From assembly GCA_023228385.1 (NCBI GenBank), contig JALOBF010000069.1, positions 1 through 7,743 on the forward strand: a stretch of DNA of 7,743 nt, written 5' to 3'. This document shows, piece after piece, positions 1 to 6,531 of this stretch. Origin of the DNA: Bacilli bacterium (GTDB lineage: Bacteria > Bacillota_I > Bacilli_A > ML615J-28 > CAG-698). Every line of letters begins with the position of its first letter. The stretch's first letter is position 1. The translations under genes and the position numbers were made by a program. The notes under the pieces are model-generated. The model saw nothing but the letters and a program-made list of their open reading frames with translations, searched no databases and had not been told where the DNA came from.

Positions 1-1
1 C

Positions 2-43
2 GGTATATACGGTGCTTACTGTTTGGTCCGGGGTGAAGGTTAA
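2..43 (+). CDS. Possible 3' end of an upstream gene (partial)
   Basis: One plus-strand frame is open from the window edge and ends at a TAA that shares its last A with the ATG of the priA homologue (TAATG). This arrangement is typical of translationally coupled genes in one operon. Only about 13 residues are visible, ending in CLVRGEG, and I recognise no family. The other two frames also run in from the edge: one stops at 34-36 and the other runs on to 63-65. The choice of frame therefore rests only on the overlap geometry. In many Firmicutes coaBC, rpoZ or gmk lies upstream of priA, but nothing here confirms any of them. Confidence 0.3.
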   Translation, partial: GIYGAYCLVRGEG

Positions 44-2310
44 TGTATGCGAAAGTATGTGTTGATGTTATTACCCGCACTGATGACTTATTTTTATATC
101 GAATACCGGATAAGTTTCATGATTGCTTATACGTCGGTTCACGCGTCTATGTAGAATTCGGATTTCAGAAAACACTTGCTTATGTTATAGAAATAATCGA
201 AATAATCGAATATAGCGGTGCGGTTAAAGATATTATTGATGTTATAGATTTTGAATACGGTCTTTCGGCTGAACAAATCGGCATAGCATATGCTATCAGC
301 AATGATACAAAATCTCCCCTCTCGCAATGTTTACGCTTGATGTATCCCGGTTTTATGCAAAGCAAATTAAAGCGTTATGCGGTTGTTTTAAATCAAGCGC
401 TGCTGCCGGATGAGCTTATTGTTTTATTTCAAAACCGAAAAAAAATCCTTATTTCCGGTGAAGTTTTGGCTTATTATAAAAAAATTCGTGAAGAGGAAGC
501 AAAAGGCAATATTGAGATTATTACCGATATTTATACATACGGCAAAAGAAAAGTAATTAAAGAGTATCGAATCATAAAAGAAGAACCAATAAAAAGTGTT
601 AAGCAACAAGCAGTGATTGCTTATTTAAAAGCCAGGTATCAAGCTTCCGCTGAAGAAATTAAAGATAATACCGGAGTGAGTGATCGAATAATAAATCGGC
701 TGGCAGAACAGGGATTATTGGAAATGATTCCGACTTTTCCGTTATCAGAGCCGACAAAAGTTAAATCACTGTCAATCACATTTGATTTTGATGAAAATCA
801 AATCCGCGATAAATTTAGGCGTTTGGAAGGTAAACCATTTCTTTTTTACACGGATAATGAAGATTTTCGTTTAAGATTTTGTCTTGACGGTATCAACGCG
901 ACAATTGAGACCGGTCGAAAGGTGTTGATTTTAACACCGACTTTGCTTGCCGCTTCTTCACTGGATAATTATTTTCGGAATAAACTTTCCGCTGTTCGCG
1001 TTTGTACATTTTCATCGTTAATTGCCAAAAGTGATTTTTATTATAACTATCAAAATGTCGTCTCCGGCAATGTCGACCTTATTATTACAACAATTGTCGG
1101 AATTTTTCTTCCTCTGGATGATATCGGATTAATTATAATGATTGACGAGGATCATCATAATTATATAAACGAACAAAATCCAAAATTCTCGGCTTTGGAA
1201 GTTTTGAAGTATCGTGCTCATTATCATCAAGCTAAGCTATTGCTTACAACAACCGTCCCCAGTGTCGTTTCTTATTATCATTATACTCAGGCTGATTATT
1301 ATTTATTGGAGTTATTGAAAAAAGAAAAACGGAATTTTGAACTGGTTAATGTTCGTGCCGAACCGGCCGATATGTTACTTAGTTCTGTTTTACGTCAAAA
1401 GCTTGATCGGGTTTTGGCGGACGGTAAAATCAGTATGCTGGTTTTAAACAGTCTTGGTTACAGTACGGCCAATATTTGTGATAATTGTGGTCATTTGATT
1501 AAATGTCCGCAATGTAAAATCGGTTTAGTTTATTATAAAAATAATAAAACTTATCGTTGTCGTTATTGTAATCAGCAGTTTGTTGGGATTAAATGTGAAA
1601 ATTGTGAATCAGTATCAATTAAACACATGGGTTACGGCTTGGAAAGACTCGCCGAACGCCTCTCTTACTATTATCCAAAGAGCCGAATTTATCGGGTATC
1701 TTCGCTTTCCATGCAAAAAGCCGAAGATTATGATGAATTCCTGCTTTCACTAGAAGAAGGTACAATTGATATTGTTATCGGCACTAATATACTACTCGAT
1801 ATGATTAGTCCAGAAATTGCTTTACTGGCAATAATTAACGCTGATGCGGTTTTGTATACCGATGATTATCGAAGTGCGGAAATGTGCTATCGACTGCTTA
1901 GTAAAACATTGGATTGCCATAAAGCAAAGGCGGTAATTCAAGGTTACAATTTGGACCATTATGCCATCACCAGTGCCTTAAATCAAGACTTTCTTTCCTT
2001 TTATAATGCTGAGATCCTTGCTCGGGGCTATGCTTTATATCCGCCTTATGCCGAGATGAATAAACTTACGATAATCGGTGAGTATAAGGATATGTATTAT
2101 TATGCCAATTATTTTAAAAAAGTTTTTAATCGGTTTAAAAAAGGTTATTGTCTTGGTCCGGTATATATTCCAAAAACCCGGGGGGTACAATTAGCAATAA
2201 AGCATAATGACTTCTCATTGGTTTCGTCTTTAATTGATGAAGTGAATAAAAAATTTATGGATAGTAAATTGTGGGTTAATTTTGAACGGTATCCACGGTT
2301 TTATGATTAG
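43..2310 (+). CDS. priA: PriA-family primosomal protein with degenerate helicase motifs (probable pseudohelicase)
   Basis: This is a PriA homologue of 755 aa, close to normal family length. PriA binds abandoned forks and reloads the replicative helicase. Residues 1-105 resemble the 3'-DNA-binding domain (DVITRTDDLFLYRIP near the start) and about 184-230 a winged helix. Residues 265-415 and 460-635 cover the two helicase lobes. All eight zinc cysteines are present as four CxxC pairs (479/482, 488/491, 506/509, 518/521), and the C-terminal domain keeps RGYALYPPYAEMNKL (661-675). Walker A (normally GVTGSGKTE) is absent: 265-283 reads PFLFYTDNEDF and so on. Motif II is DEDH (368-371) instead of DEEH. 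Motif III GSATPS is TTTVPS, NRRGY is NSLGY, motif V GTQMxxKGHxF is GTNILLDMISP, and motif VI QVAGRAGR is SKTLDCHKAK. The frame is open throughout, so it is not a simple pseudogene. ATP hydrolysis is inferred to be lost. It lies 14 nt before fmt. Confidence 0.88.
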   Translation: MYAKVCVDVITRTDDLFLYRIPDKFHDCLYVGSRVYVEFGFQKTLAYVIEIIEIIEYSGAVKDIIDVIDFEYGLSAEQIGIAYAISNDTKSPLSQCLRLMYPGFMQSKLKRYAVVLNQALLPDELIVLFQNRKKILISGEVLAYYKKIREEEAKGNIEIITDIYTYGKRKVIKEYRIIKEEPIKSVKQQAVIAYLKARYQASAEEIKDNTGVSDRIINRLAEQGLLEMIPTFPLSEPTKVKSLSITFDFDENQIRDKFRRLEGKPFLFYTDNEDFRLRFCLDGINATIETGRKVLILTPTLLAASSLDNYFRNKLSAVRVCTFSSLIAKSDFYYNYQNVVSGNVDLIITTIVGIFLPLDDIGLIIMIDEDHHNYINEQNPKFSALEVLKYRAHYHQAKLLLTTTVPSVVSYYHYTQADYYLLELLKKEKRNFELVNVRAEPADMLLSSVLRQKLDRVLADGKISMLVLNSLGYSTANICDNCGHLIKCPQCKIGLVYYKNNKTYRCRYCNQQFVGIKCENCESVSIKHMGYGLERLAERLSYYYPKSRIYRVSSLSMQKAEDYDEFLLSLEEGTIDIVIGTNILLDMISPEIALLAIINADAVLYTDDYRSAEMCYRLLSKTLDCHKAKAVIQGYNLDHYAITSALNQDFLSFYNAEILARGYALYPPYAEMNKLTIIGEYKDMYYYANYFKKVFNRFKKGYCLGPVYIPKTRGVQLAIKHNDFSLVSSLIDEVNKKFMDSKLWVNFERYPRFYD

Positions 2311-2324
2311 AAAGAAGGGATAAT

Positions 2325-3257
2325 TTGAAAGTAATTTTTATGGGGACACCGGAATTTGCGGTGCCAATATTGGATATACTGCATTTTCATCATCAAGTAA
2401 CATTAGTTATAAGTCAGCCTGACCAGTTTAATCAACGGAAAAAGGCGGCGATTTCACCGCCGGTTATTCAATATGCAAAACTGAAGGGAATTGAGTTTCT
2501 CCAACCCGAAAAAATAAAAGATGATATCGATAAAATTATGACTTATCCGGCCGATATTATTGTTACCGCTGCCTATGGTCAGTTTGTCCCGAAAAAACTT
2601 ATTGATTATCCCCGTTATAAGGCCATTAATGTTCACGGGTCTCTGTTGCCAAAATATCGGGGCGGAGCGCCGATTCAATGGGCAATAATTAACGGTGATA
2701 CCGCAACGGGTATTTCGATTATCTATATGACTCCGAAAATGGATGCCGGTGATATCCTTGCTCAACGAAGGATTTCCATTACCGATTGGGATACCCAAGA
2801 TAGTATGTTTTATAAATTGAGTCAGCTCGGCCGGGAAATGATATTATCGGTTATTGATGATATCGCATGCGGCGCGATTACATTAAAAAAACAAGATCCC
2901 GCCGCTGTATCTTATGCCTATAATTTAACAAAAAGCGACGAACTGATTGATTTTACTCTCCCGGCCCGTTCCGTATTCAATAAAATACGCGGTCTTAATT
3001 CTAATCCCGGTGCTTATTTCAATCTTGAGGGTATGAATATAAAAGTGTTTGGCAGTAAGGTCTTATCCGATAAGTCTTCATATCCGCCGGGAATAATCAC
3101 AAAAGTCGGTAAAGATTTTTTTAATGTCAGTTGCGGCGGCGATACAGTTATTTCAATAACGGAAATTCAGCTGCCGGGGAAAAAGAGAATGGATGTCCGC
3201 GATTTTTTAAACGGAAAAGGCAGATATTTAATAAAAGAGGCAAAGGAGATAAAATAG
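2325..3257 (+). CDS. fmt: Methionyl-tRNA formyltransferase
   Basis: Transfers a formyl group from 10-formyl-tetrahydrofolate to Met-tRNA(fMet) in the cytoplasm, making the initiator tRNA. The 310 aa match the usual family length. The N-terminus has the family motif MGTPEFAVP (6-14). Residues 102-113 carry N-V-H-GSLLPKYRG, the folate-binding and catalytic hallmark, and MDAGDIL (139-145) supplies the catalytic Asp. By family alignment the active-site residues are Asn102, His104 and Asp140. The C-terminal OB-like tRNA-binding domain (about 205-300) has PGIITKVG and EIQLPGKKRM. The start is TTG at 2325, preceded by a GAAGGGA SD (2314-2320); translation from it begins MKVIFMGTPE, as expected. It follows the priA homologue by 14 nt and its TAG shares one base with the next GTG. 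priA-fmt linkage is common in bacteria. Its presence implies formyl-Met initiation; the partner deformylase gene is not in this window. Confidence 0.97.
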   Translation: MKVIFMGTPEFAVPILDILHFHHQVTLVISQPDQFNQRKKAAISPPVIQYAKLKGIEFLQPEKIKDDIDKIMTYPADIIVTAAYGQFVPKKLIDYPRYKAINVHGSLLPKYRGGAPIQWAIINGDTATGISIIYMTPKMDAGDILAQRRISITDWDTQDSMFYKLSQLGREMILSVIDDIACGAITLKKQDPAAVSYAYNLTKSDELIDFTLPARSVFNKIRGLNSNPGAYFNLEGMNIKVFGSKVLSDKSSYPPGIITKVGKDFFNVSCGGDTVISITEIQLPGKKRMDVRDFLNGKGRYLIKEAKEIK

Positions 3258-3811
3258 TGGAATCAAGGGTATATTTTTCAAGAGAAGAAATGTTTCGATT
3301 AAATCGGGAGCGTCTCCTGGAAAGAGGAGTGACGATCCGGGAAATTGCTGAAGTAGCATATAATCAGCAAGCTAAATACAATAAGAATATTACCATGACC
3401 TTATGTATTGAAAGCGTTGAAAAAATTTTGTCCTATCGCGATATTTTTCATATCGTTCAGTTAAGTGTTGAAATCGATCGTCTTACCGAGGAAAATGTTT
3501 TTCGCAGTCCGATTCAGGAGATTATGCGTACGGATTTTGGGATGTTCGGCATTGACGAAATTTTTGGTCTTTCCATTGCTGCCAATTATGGCGTAATCGG
3601 TCAAACTAATTTTGGCGATATTGATGTTAACAAGCCGGGGGTAGTAAAACGCCTTAATGAAGAAGGAAAAAAAGAAGACAAATGTCATACTTTCCTTGAT
3701 GATGTTGTCGGAGCGATTGCCGCTGCCGCCTCAACAAGAGTTGCCCAAATCATAAGTGAAGAGGAAGCAAAAAAAGATCCGCGGTTTACACCGTTACAGC
3801 TTGATCTTTAA
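3257..3811 (+). CDS. YutG-type phosphatidylglycerophosphatase A family protein
   Basis: The product is 184 aa of the PgpA family (Pfam PF04608), in the soluble-looking YutG-like Firmicutes form without clear membrane helices. Family members dephosphorylate phosphatidylglycerol phosphate to phosphatidylglycerol, a late step of anionic phospholipid synthesis. Visible marks are ERGVTIREIAEVAYNQQAKY (22-41), GIDEIFGLSIAANYG (98-112) with the acidic Asp100-Glu101 pair, and HTFLDDVVGAIAAAAS (144-159) with Asp148-Asp149. These acidic clusters are the conserved, probably metal-binding, residues of the family. I chose GTG at 3257: AAAGGAG (3242-3248) sits 8 nt upstream, and the N-terminus then matches YutG-like proteins. 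A longer in-frame ORF starts at 3131, but that extension lies inside fmt in another frame and is rejected. The fmt TAG and this GTG overlap by one base, indicating coupling. It is the last gene of its operon, followed by tandem terminators. Family is secure; substrate is inferred. Confidence 0.88.
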   Translation: MESRVYFSREEMFRLNRERLLERGVTIREIAEVAYNQQAKYNKNITMTLCIESVEKILSYRDIFHIVQLSVEIDRLTEENVFRSPIQEIMRTDFGMFGIDEIFGLSIAANYGVIGQTNFGDIDVNKPGVVKRLNEEGKKEDKCHTFLDDVVGAIAAAASTRVAQIISEEEAKKDPRFTPLQLDL

Positions 3812-3812
3812 A

Positions 3813-3840
3813 AAAAATCTCGCAAGAGATTTTTCTTTTT
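3813..3840 (+). terminator. Rho-independent terminator, first of a tandem pair
   Basis: AAAAATCTC (3813-3821), a GCAA tetraloop (3822-3825) and GAGATTTTT (3826-3834) form a perfect 9-bp stem, followed by CTTTTT. It lies 2 nt after the pgpA-family stop codon and ends the priA-fmt-pgpA operon. The A-rich 5' arm makes it partly bidirectional in form. Confidence 0.85.
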
Positions 3841-3847
3841 AATAGAC

Positions 3848-3876
3848 AAAAATCTCGTCAGAGGTTTTTTCTTTTT
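3848..3876 (+). terminator. Second, near-duplicate Rho-independent terminator
   Basis: AAAAATCTC (3848-3856), loop GTCA (3857-3860) and GAGGTTTTT (3861-3869) form a 9-bp stem with one T-G wobble, followed by TCTTTTT. It repeats the first terminator 35 nt downstream, differing in the loop and one stem base. It probably arose by local duplication and acts as a backup stop ahead of the ABC operon. Confidence 0.8.
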
Positions 3877-3905
3877 GCCTACACACATTTTTTAATTATT
3901 AATAA

Positions 3906-3921
3906 TATAATACTGTATAAT
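3906..3921 (+). promoter_or_regulatory. Probable promoter (-10 region) of the ABC importer operon
   Basis: Two perfect TATAAT hexamers lie in tandem at 3906-3911 and 3916-3921, between the tandem terminators and the SD of the ATPase gene. No convincing TTGACA-like -35 box lies 16-18 nt upstream of either, and the tract is AT-rich, so which one is used is uncertain. Either would give a leader of only about 15-30 nt, too short for a riboswitch. Confidence 0.45.
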
Positions 3922-3931
3922 AATCTTTTTT

Positions 3932-3937
3932 AGGAGG
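3932..3937 (+). promoter_or_regulatory. Strong Shine-Dalgarno site fixing a TTG start
   Basis: A perfect AGGAGG ends 7 nt before the TTG at 3945. No ATG lies at suitable spacing, so this site decides the start of the ATPase gene. Confidence 0.8.
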
Positions 3938-3944
3938 TTAGAAA

Positions 3945-4682
3945 TTGGTACTGGAATTTAAGAATGTATCCATAAAATTCAATAATCAAGACAGTGAGAT
4001 TGAAGTTTTGGATAATATCAATTTCAGTTTAGAAGAGGGAGAAATTGTCGCAATTGTCGGACCTTCGGGCAGCGGCAAAACAACGATCCTGAATCTGATT
4101 GCCGGATTGCTTAAGCCAACTGCCGGTGAAATTATTGCCAGCGGTGAAATCGGATATATGTTTCAGCGTGATTTTTTGTTTGAATGGCGCAGCATTTATC
4201 GAAACGTAATTTTGGGTCTGGAAATAAAAAAGAAATTAACGGAAGAAAATATAGAGCGGGTTGTAACGATGCTTAAAAAGTATGGTTTATGGGACTTTAG
4301 AAATAATTATCCGCTTGAACTTTCCGGCGGAATGCGACAAAGGGTAGCACTTATTAGGACTCTGGCAATCTCTCCAAGTCTACTATTGCTTGATGAACCG
4401 TTTGCTTCACTGGATTATCAAACTAAATTACGCGTCAGTGAAGATATTTATAAAATTATTCGCAATGAAAAGAAGACAACGATTATTGTGACTCATGATA
4501 TTTCGGAGGCAATCGCAATGGCTGACCGGATTATTGTATTAACCGACCGGCCGGCGCGAATAAAAAAAATTCATCCGATTAACCTTAAACTCGATGAAGA
4601 GAGAACCCCTTTAACCGCTCGTAAATCCGAAACCTTTCGGGTATATTTTAATGAGATATGGGGGGAACTTAATGAAACATAG
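3945..4682 (+). CDS. ABC importer ATPase (SsuB/TauB/ThiZ-like)
   Basis: This is a cytoplasmic nucleotide-binding subunit of 245 aa that powers uptake by ATP hydrolysis. All core motifs are intact: Walker A GPSGSGKT (39-46), Q-loop Gln74 in YMFQRDFLFEW, signature LSGGMRQRVALIR (126-138), Walker B LLLLDEP (146-152), D-loop SLD (155-157) and switch His184 in VTHDISEAIAMADR. The spacing and the VLTDRPARI segment (198-206) match the nitrate/sulfonate/taurine/thiamine-precursor importer group. There is no extra C-terminal regulatory domain. Translation starts at TTG 3945, behind AGGAGG. The 3' end overlaps the permease gene by 11 nt, and the permease and binding protein follow directly, giving a complete importer. 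Two copies are expected to pair with the permease dimer at the membrane. The ATPase call is certain; the transported compound is not. Confidence 0.95.
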   Translation: MVLEFKNVSIKFNNQDSEIEVLDNINFSLEEGEIVAIVGPSGSGKTTILNLIAGLLKPTAGEIIASGEIGYMFQRDFLFEWRSIYRNVILGLEIKKKLTEENIERVVTMLKKYGLWDFRNNYPLELSGGMRQRVALIRTLAISPSLLLLDEPFASLDYQTKLRVSEDIYKIIRNEKKTTIIVTHDISEAIAMADRIIVLTDRPARIKKIHPINLKLDEERTPLTARKSETFRVYFNEIWGELNET

Positions 4683-5457
4683 CAAAAAATACCGAATTGC
4701 CCGGACTAAATTAATATTATCACAAATACTCTTATTTATTCTTATATTGACTATGTGGGAGTTGGGGACGCGATTGCGGATTCTTGATGATTTTCTTTTC
4801 AGTAAACCTTCATCGATTGCTTCTTTGCTTTGGGCTTATATTAAAAATCATGAAATCTTTAAACATATTTATATATCGCTTTTAGAAACCGTGCTTGGGA
4901 TTGTTATCGGCAGTGCCGCTGGGGTTTTTATCGCCGTTATTTTATGGGCAAGTAGACGCCTAACCAAGTTGTTAGAGCCTTTTTTGGTGATATTAAATGC
5001 GCTTCCAAAAACGGCATTAGCTCCGATTATGATAATATGGGCCGGGACCGGAGTGACCGGAATCGTGGTTGTGGCGATTTCCATCTTAATTGTTATTACG
5101 ATTTTATCAACCTACAATTATTTTATCAATGTTGATTCGGAAAAAATCCAGATGATGAAAAGTTTTAATGCCAGCAAATATCAAGTTTTTATAAAACTTG
5201 TATTTCCCGCCAATCTTGTAAATATTATCAGTGTGGTAAAAATAAATATTGGAATGGCTTGGGTTGGAGTTATTGTGGGTGAGTTTTTGGTATCGCGGTC
5301 CGGTATCGGTAATTTGATTATGTATGGCGGACAGATTTTCCGCTTTGATATGGTGATGATGGGGGTTATTGTTTTATCGATATTTGCCTATCTGATGTAC
5401 GAAGGTGTTAATATCATAGAAAAAATATTAATTAAAAAGCGAGGGAAAGGAATTTGA
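4672..5457 (+). CDS. ABC importer permease (SsuC/TauC/ThiX-like)
   Basis: Integral membrane subunit of 261 aa from the binding-protein-dependent transport family (BPD_transp_1). Hydrophobic segments, probably six helices, lie near residues 12-30, 68-93, 103-123, 127-148, 186-206 and 226-246. LNALPKTALAPIMIIWAGTG (108-127) is typical of the SsuC/TauC group. The cytoplasmic coupling EAA-type loop lies at about 158-183 (MMKSFNASKYQVFIKLVFPA) and is somewhat degenerate. VGVIVGEFLVSRSGIGNLI (198-216) is another group hallmark. I chose ATG 4672 over the in-frame ATG at 4651 because the run of G at 4660-4665 gives an SD 6 nt away and the product then starts MKHSKKYR, a typical basic cytoplasmic tail. 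The gene overlaps the ATPase gene by 11 nt and the next gene by 4 nt. It is the only permease gene, so a homodimeric channel is expected. Confidence 0.93.
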   Translation: MKHSKKYRIARTKLILSQILLFILILTMWELGTRLRILDDFLFSKPSSIASLLWAYIKNHEIFKHIYISLLETVLGIVIGSAAGVFIAVILWASRRLTKLLEPFLVILNALPKTALAPIMIIWAGTGVTGIVVVAISILIVITILSTYNYFINVDSEKIQMMKSFNASKYQVFIKLVFPANLVNIISVVKINIGMAWVGVIVGEFLVSRSGIGNLIMYGGQIFRFDMVMMGVIVLSIFAYLMYEGVNIIEKILIKKRGKGI

Positions 5458-6476
5458 GAGGTTTGAGAAAATTACTTGCTTTAATTGTTTTGTTGTTGTT
5501 TGGGGTTGTCGGTATATCTTGCGGTCGTAATCGGAATAAGATTACGCTTGCTGAAGTCACTCATTCCGTGTTTTATTGTCCCCAATATGTGGCGTTAGAA
5601 CTCGGATATTTTAAGGAAGAAGGGTTGAAAGTTGATTTGATTCTGGCGGCCGGCGCTGATAAAACAATGGCAGCATTGTTAGGCCGGGAAGCACAAATCG
5701 GGCTGATGGGACCGGAGGCGAGCATTTTTGTTTATAATGGCGGTCAAGAAAATTATGCAATTATTTTTGCTCAACTGACCCAATGTGATGGCAGTTTCTT
5801 GATGGCGCGAAATAAAATCAATAATTGGGATTGGAATATGTTAAAAGGAAAATCAATATTAGGCGGCCGTAAAGGCGGTGTTCCGGAAATGACTTTAGAA
5901 TGGGTTTTAAAGCAGAAAGGATTGGACGTTGGCCAGGATAATCCAAATGCAGAAGTGAATGTTAGAACCGATGTTCAATTTGCGGCCTTGGCCGGAGCTT
6001 TCATCAGCGGTCAAGGTGATTACGTAACATTATTTGAACCGACCGCTACGGCTTTGGAAAAAGAAGGCAAAGGCTATATTGTAGCTTCAATCGGTGCCGA
6101 ATCCGGTTCAATCCCCTACACTTCTTATTGCACGACGAAATCATATATGGAGAAGAATTCTGACATTATTCAAAAATTCACCAATGCCATTTATAAAGGT
6201 CAATTGTGGGTAAAAGCGCACACGGCCCGAGAAATTGCGGATGTAATTCATCCTCATTTTAAAGAATTATCGCTTGACGATTTAACAGTCGTTATGCAGC
6301 GCTATATCGATATTGATGCTTGGTGCAGCACACCATATTTTGCCAAGGAAGGCTTTAATCTCTTGATGGATGTTATGGAAGAAGCCAATGAATTGGATAA
6401 AAGGGCCCCGTTTTCAACAATTGTGAATAATAAATACGCTAATGAAGCAATTGAAGAAGTTAATAAAAAAGACTGA
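5454..6476 (+). CDS. ABC importer solute-binding lipoprotein (NMT1/THI5-like)
   Basis: Extracytoplasmic substrate-binding protein of 340 aa. The signal peptide has basic residues (R2, R5, K6), a hydrophobic core (7-20) and a lipobox-like GISC with Cys23 as the probable lipidated residue; Gly at -3 is atypical. The mature part is a two-lobed binding protein of the NMT1/THI5/SsuA-like superfamily: AEVTHSVFYCPQYVALELGYF (33-53), GLMGPEASIFVYNGG (83-97), LGGRKGGVPEMTLEW (136-150), GDYVTLFEPTA (188-198), and FTNAIYKGQLWV (242-253). These match a common but poorly characterised Firmicutes subfamily. Relatives bind pyrimidine thiamine precursors, riboflavin or sulfonates, so no ligand can be assigned. 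The start is TTG 5454, overlapping the permease TGA by 4 nt, with GAGGGAAAGG upstream; TTG 5463 is a possible alternative. The stop codon lies within the terminator stem. Confidence 0.9.
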   Translation: MRGLRKLLALIVLLLFGVVGISCGRNRNKITLAEVTHSVFYCPQYVALELGYFKEEGLKVDLILAAGADKTMAALLGREAQIGLMGPEASIFVYNGGQENYAIIFAQLTQCDGSFLMARNKINNWDWNMLKGKSILGGRKGGVPEMTLEWVLKQKGLDVGQDNPNAEVNVRTDVQFAALAGAFISGQGDYVTLFEPTATALEKEGKGYIVASIGAESGSIPYTSYCTTKSYMEKNSDIIQKFTNAIYKGQLWVKAHTAREIADVIHPHFKELSLDDLTVVMQRYIDIDAWCSTPYFAKEGFNLLMDVMEEANELDKRAPFSTIVNNKYANEAIEEVNKKD

Positions 6477-6499
6477 ACTTAAAAAATCAGTCTTTTTTT
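6465..6499 (+). terminator. Rho-independent terminator of the ABC importer operon
   Basis: AAAAAAGACTGA (6465-6476) pairs perfectly with TCAGTCTTTTTT (6487-6498): a 12-bp stem, a 10-nt A-rich loop and a terminal T run. The left arm includes the last codons and the TGA of the binding-protein gene, so coding sequence and terminator overlap. Confidence 0.85.
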
Positions 6500-6531
6500 G
6501 TATAATAAAAGTTAAGAGATAAAACTATTAA

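Noticed and set aside
190..207. Tandem duplicate of GAAATAATC
   Set aside because: Two copies only, in coding frame (IEIIEIIE); a codon-scale repeat with no sign of wider function.
139..609. Several minus-strand ORFs of about 60 codons inside the priA homologue
   Set aside because: They are antisense shadows of a clear coding frame, without an SD or any recognisable motif. The same applies to the minus-strand ORFs inside fmt, the pgpA-family gene and the permease.
3131..3256. In-frame upstream extension of the pgpA-family gene
   Set aside because: It lies inside fmt in another frame, lacks a good SD, and family homology starts only after the GTG at 3257, which has AAAGGAG 8 nt upstream.
3870..3944. 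Possible TPP or FMN riboswitch before the importer operon
   Set aside because: The leader is short and AT-rich and shows none of the conserved riboswitch core sequences.
4651..4671. Earlier ATG for the permease
   Set aside because: The G-rich SD at 4660-4665 lies downstream of it and is well placed for ATG 4672; the smaller overlap is also more usual.
6501..6506. TATAAT as a promoter for the IS remnant
   Set aside because: No -35 box at suitable spacing and no intact gene downstream; expected by chance in AT-rich DNA.
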